A DNA stretch of 23,067 nucleotides from an uncultured Oscillospiraceae bacterium (lineage in GTDB: Bacteria > Bacillota > Clostridia > Oscillospirales > Acutalibacteraceae), in contig CAJJPG010000018.1 of the NCBI GenBank assembly GCA_905193585.1, forward strand, positions 1-23,067, written 5' to 3'. This document shows, in pieces, positions 22,597 to 23,067 of this stretch. The notes below the pieces were generated by a model. The model was not told where the DNA came from and searched no databases. It worked only from the letters and a program-made list of their open reading frames with translations. The translations under genes were made by a program, and so were the position numbers. How positions within the stretch are numbered: the stretch's first letter is position 1; each line of letters opens with the position of its first letter.

Positions 22597-23067
22597 TTAT
22601 ATTGTGCCTTTACAGCCGGTAACAGGCGCCTGCTTTTCTTTATGCTCGCCTATAACTTTTTCCATCCAAATCATATTGTACCAACGCCCGAACTTATAGC
22701 CGCATTTATGAAATTCGCCCACCTGCGTAAAGCCGATATGACTGTGAAAATCGGCGCTGTTTTTTGTCAGATACTCATCTTCCTCGGCAGGATACCCGAT
22801 ACAGGCATACATATTAAGAATACCCATTTTTTTAAGCTCTTTTTCCAGCGCCGCATAAAGCGTTTTGCCTATACCGCATTTGTGGGCGTTTTTATCAAGA
22901 TAAATCGAAGTCTCGCACGACCAATCGTAAGCTGCCCTGCCAACAAACGCGCCCGCATAGGCATATCCTGCAATTTGCCCGTCCTTTACCGCCACCAAAT
23001 ACGGGTATTTCTGCATTGTTTTTTCCATTCTGCCGCGAAATTCTTCCAAAGTGGGCGTTGTATATTC
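22597..23067 (-). CDS. Phosphinothricin-acetyltransferase-like GNAT, 5' partial
   Basis: The frame is open to the right edge; a TTG at 23049 is an in-frame alternative start, but the visible upstream residues EYTTPTLEEF continue the family pattern, so the gene is cut. The 157 visible residues form most of a GNAT fold: VAVKDGQIAGYAYAG, then AYDWSCETSIYLD, the acetyl-CoA loop HKCGIGKTLYAALEKEL (Q/R-x-x-G-x-G/A variant), ACIGYPAEEDE and FHSHIGFTQVGEFHKCGYKF, and GRWYNMIWMEK near the end. This is the PAT family, which acetylates phosphinothricin or, often, methionine sulfone/sulfoximine or related amines; the natural substrate is not known. It converges with dapB at a shared terminator. Confidence 0.88.
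   Translation of the reverse strand, partial: EYTTPTLEEFRGRMEKTMQKYPYLVAVKDGQIAGYAYAGAFVGRAAYDWSCETSIYLDKNAHKCGIGKTLYAALEKELKKMGILNMYACIGYPAEEDEYLTKNSADFHSHIGFTQVGEFHKCGYKFGRWYNMIWMEKVIGEHKEKQAPVTGCKGTI

Noticed and set aside
1..23067. CRISPR array, intact transposase or rRNA gene
   Set aside because: No regularly spaced repeats, no DDE or recombinase motifs in any frame, and no rRNA-like conserved sequence were seen.

Overview
The window looks like a chromosomal segment of a low-to-mid GC, anaerobic Bacillota of the class Clostridia, possibly an Oscillospirales-type gut bacterium. The support is AGGAGG-type ribosome binding sites, sigma-A promoters with TATAAT boxes, an NfnAB-type ferredoxin/NADPH enzyme, a DUF6076 protein and a MOBP/MobC mobilisation module of the clostridial kind. 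The taxonomic guess is inference; no rRNA or other marker gene lies here.

Positions 1 to about 6,800 look like part of an integrated mobilisable element. In order it holds the 3' part of a CAP-domain lipoprotein gene, a divergent DUF6076 gene, a RepA-like RecA-fold ATPase, an inverted-repeat-rich non-coding stretch that may be the transfer origin, an overlapping mobC/relaxase pair, a small and probably frameshifted accessory gene, and a 594-residue DUF4365-like (putative PD-(D/E)XK nuclease) cargo gene. The cargo gene sits between two near-identical terminator hairpins. No integrase, coupling protein or type IV secretion gene is visible, so the element seems to be mobilised by others, and its left end lies outside the window.

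From about 6,816 the sequence is ordinary chromosome. A tRNA pair (Trp and a CAT-anticodon tRNA) is read leftward from a consensus promoter, next to a MacB-like fused ABC transporter. Rightward come a class A penicillin-binding protein overlapping trmO, then an iron alcohol dehydrogenase with nfnA and nfnB. This last group could link NADPH balance to alcohol formation. A broken locus follows: an XRE regulator fused to the first part of a PfkB sugar kinase, ending at what looks like a deletion junction. After a structured non-coding stretch come queA-tgt (queuosine synthesis, leftward). Divergent from them, and sharing a compact promoter region with two inverted repeats, is asd-dapA-dapB (lysine/diaminopimelate synthesis). 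A phosphinothricin-acetyltransferase-like GNAT gene runs off the right edge.

No undescribed system can be demonstrated from sequence alone. The best candidates for a second look are the DUF4365-like cargo gene between duplicated terminators, the candidate transfer origin, the truncated XRE-PfkB locus, and the folded intergenic region at 17.2-17.34 kb.
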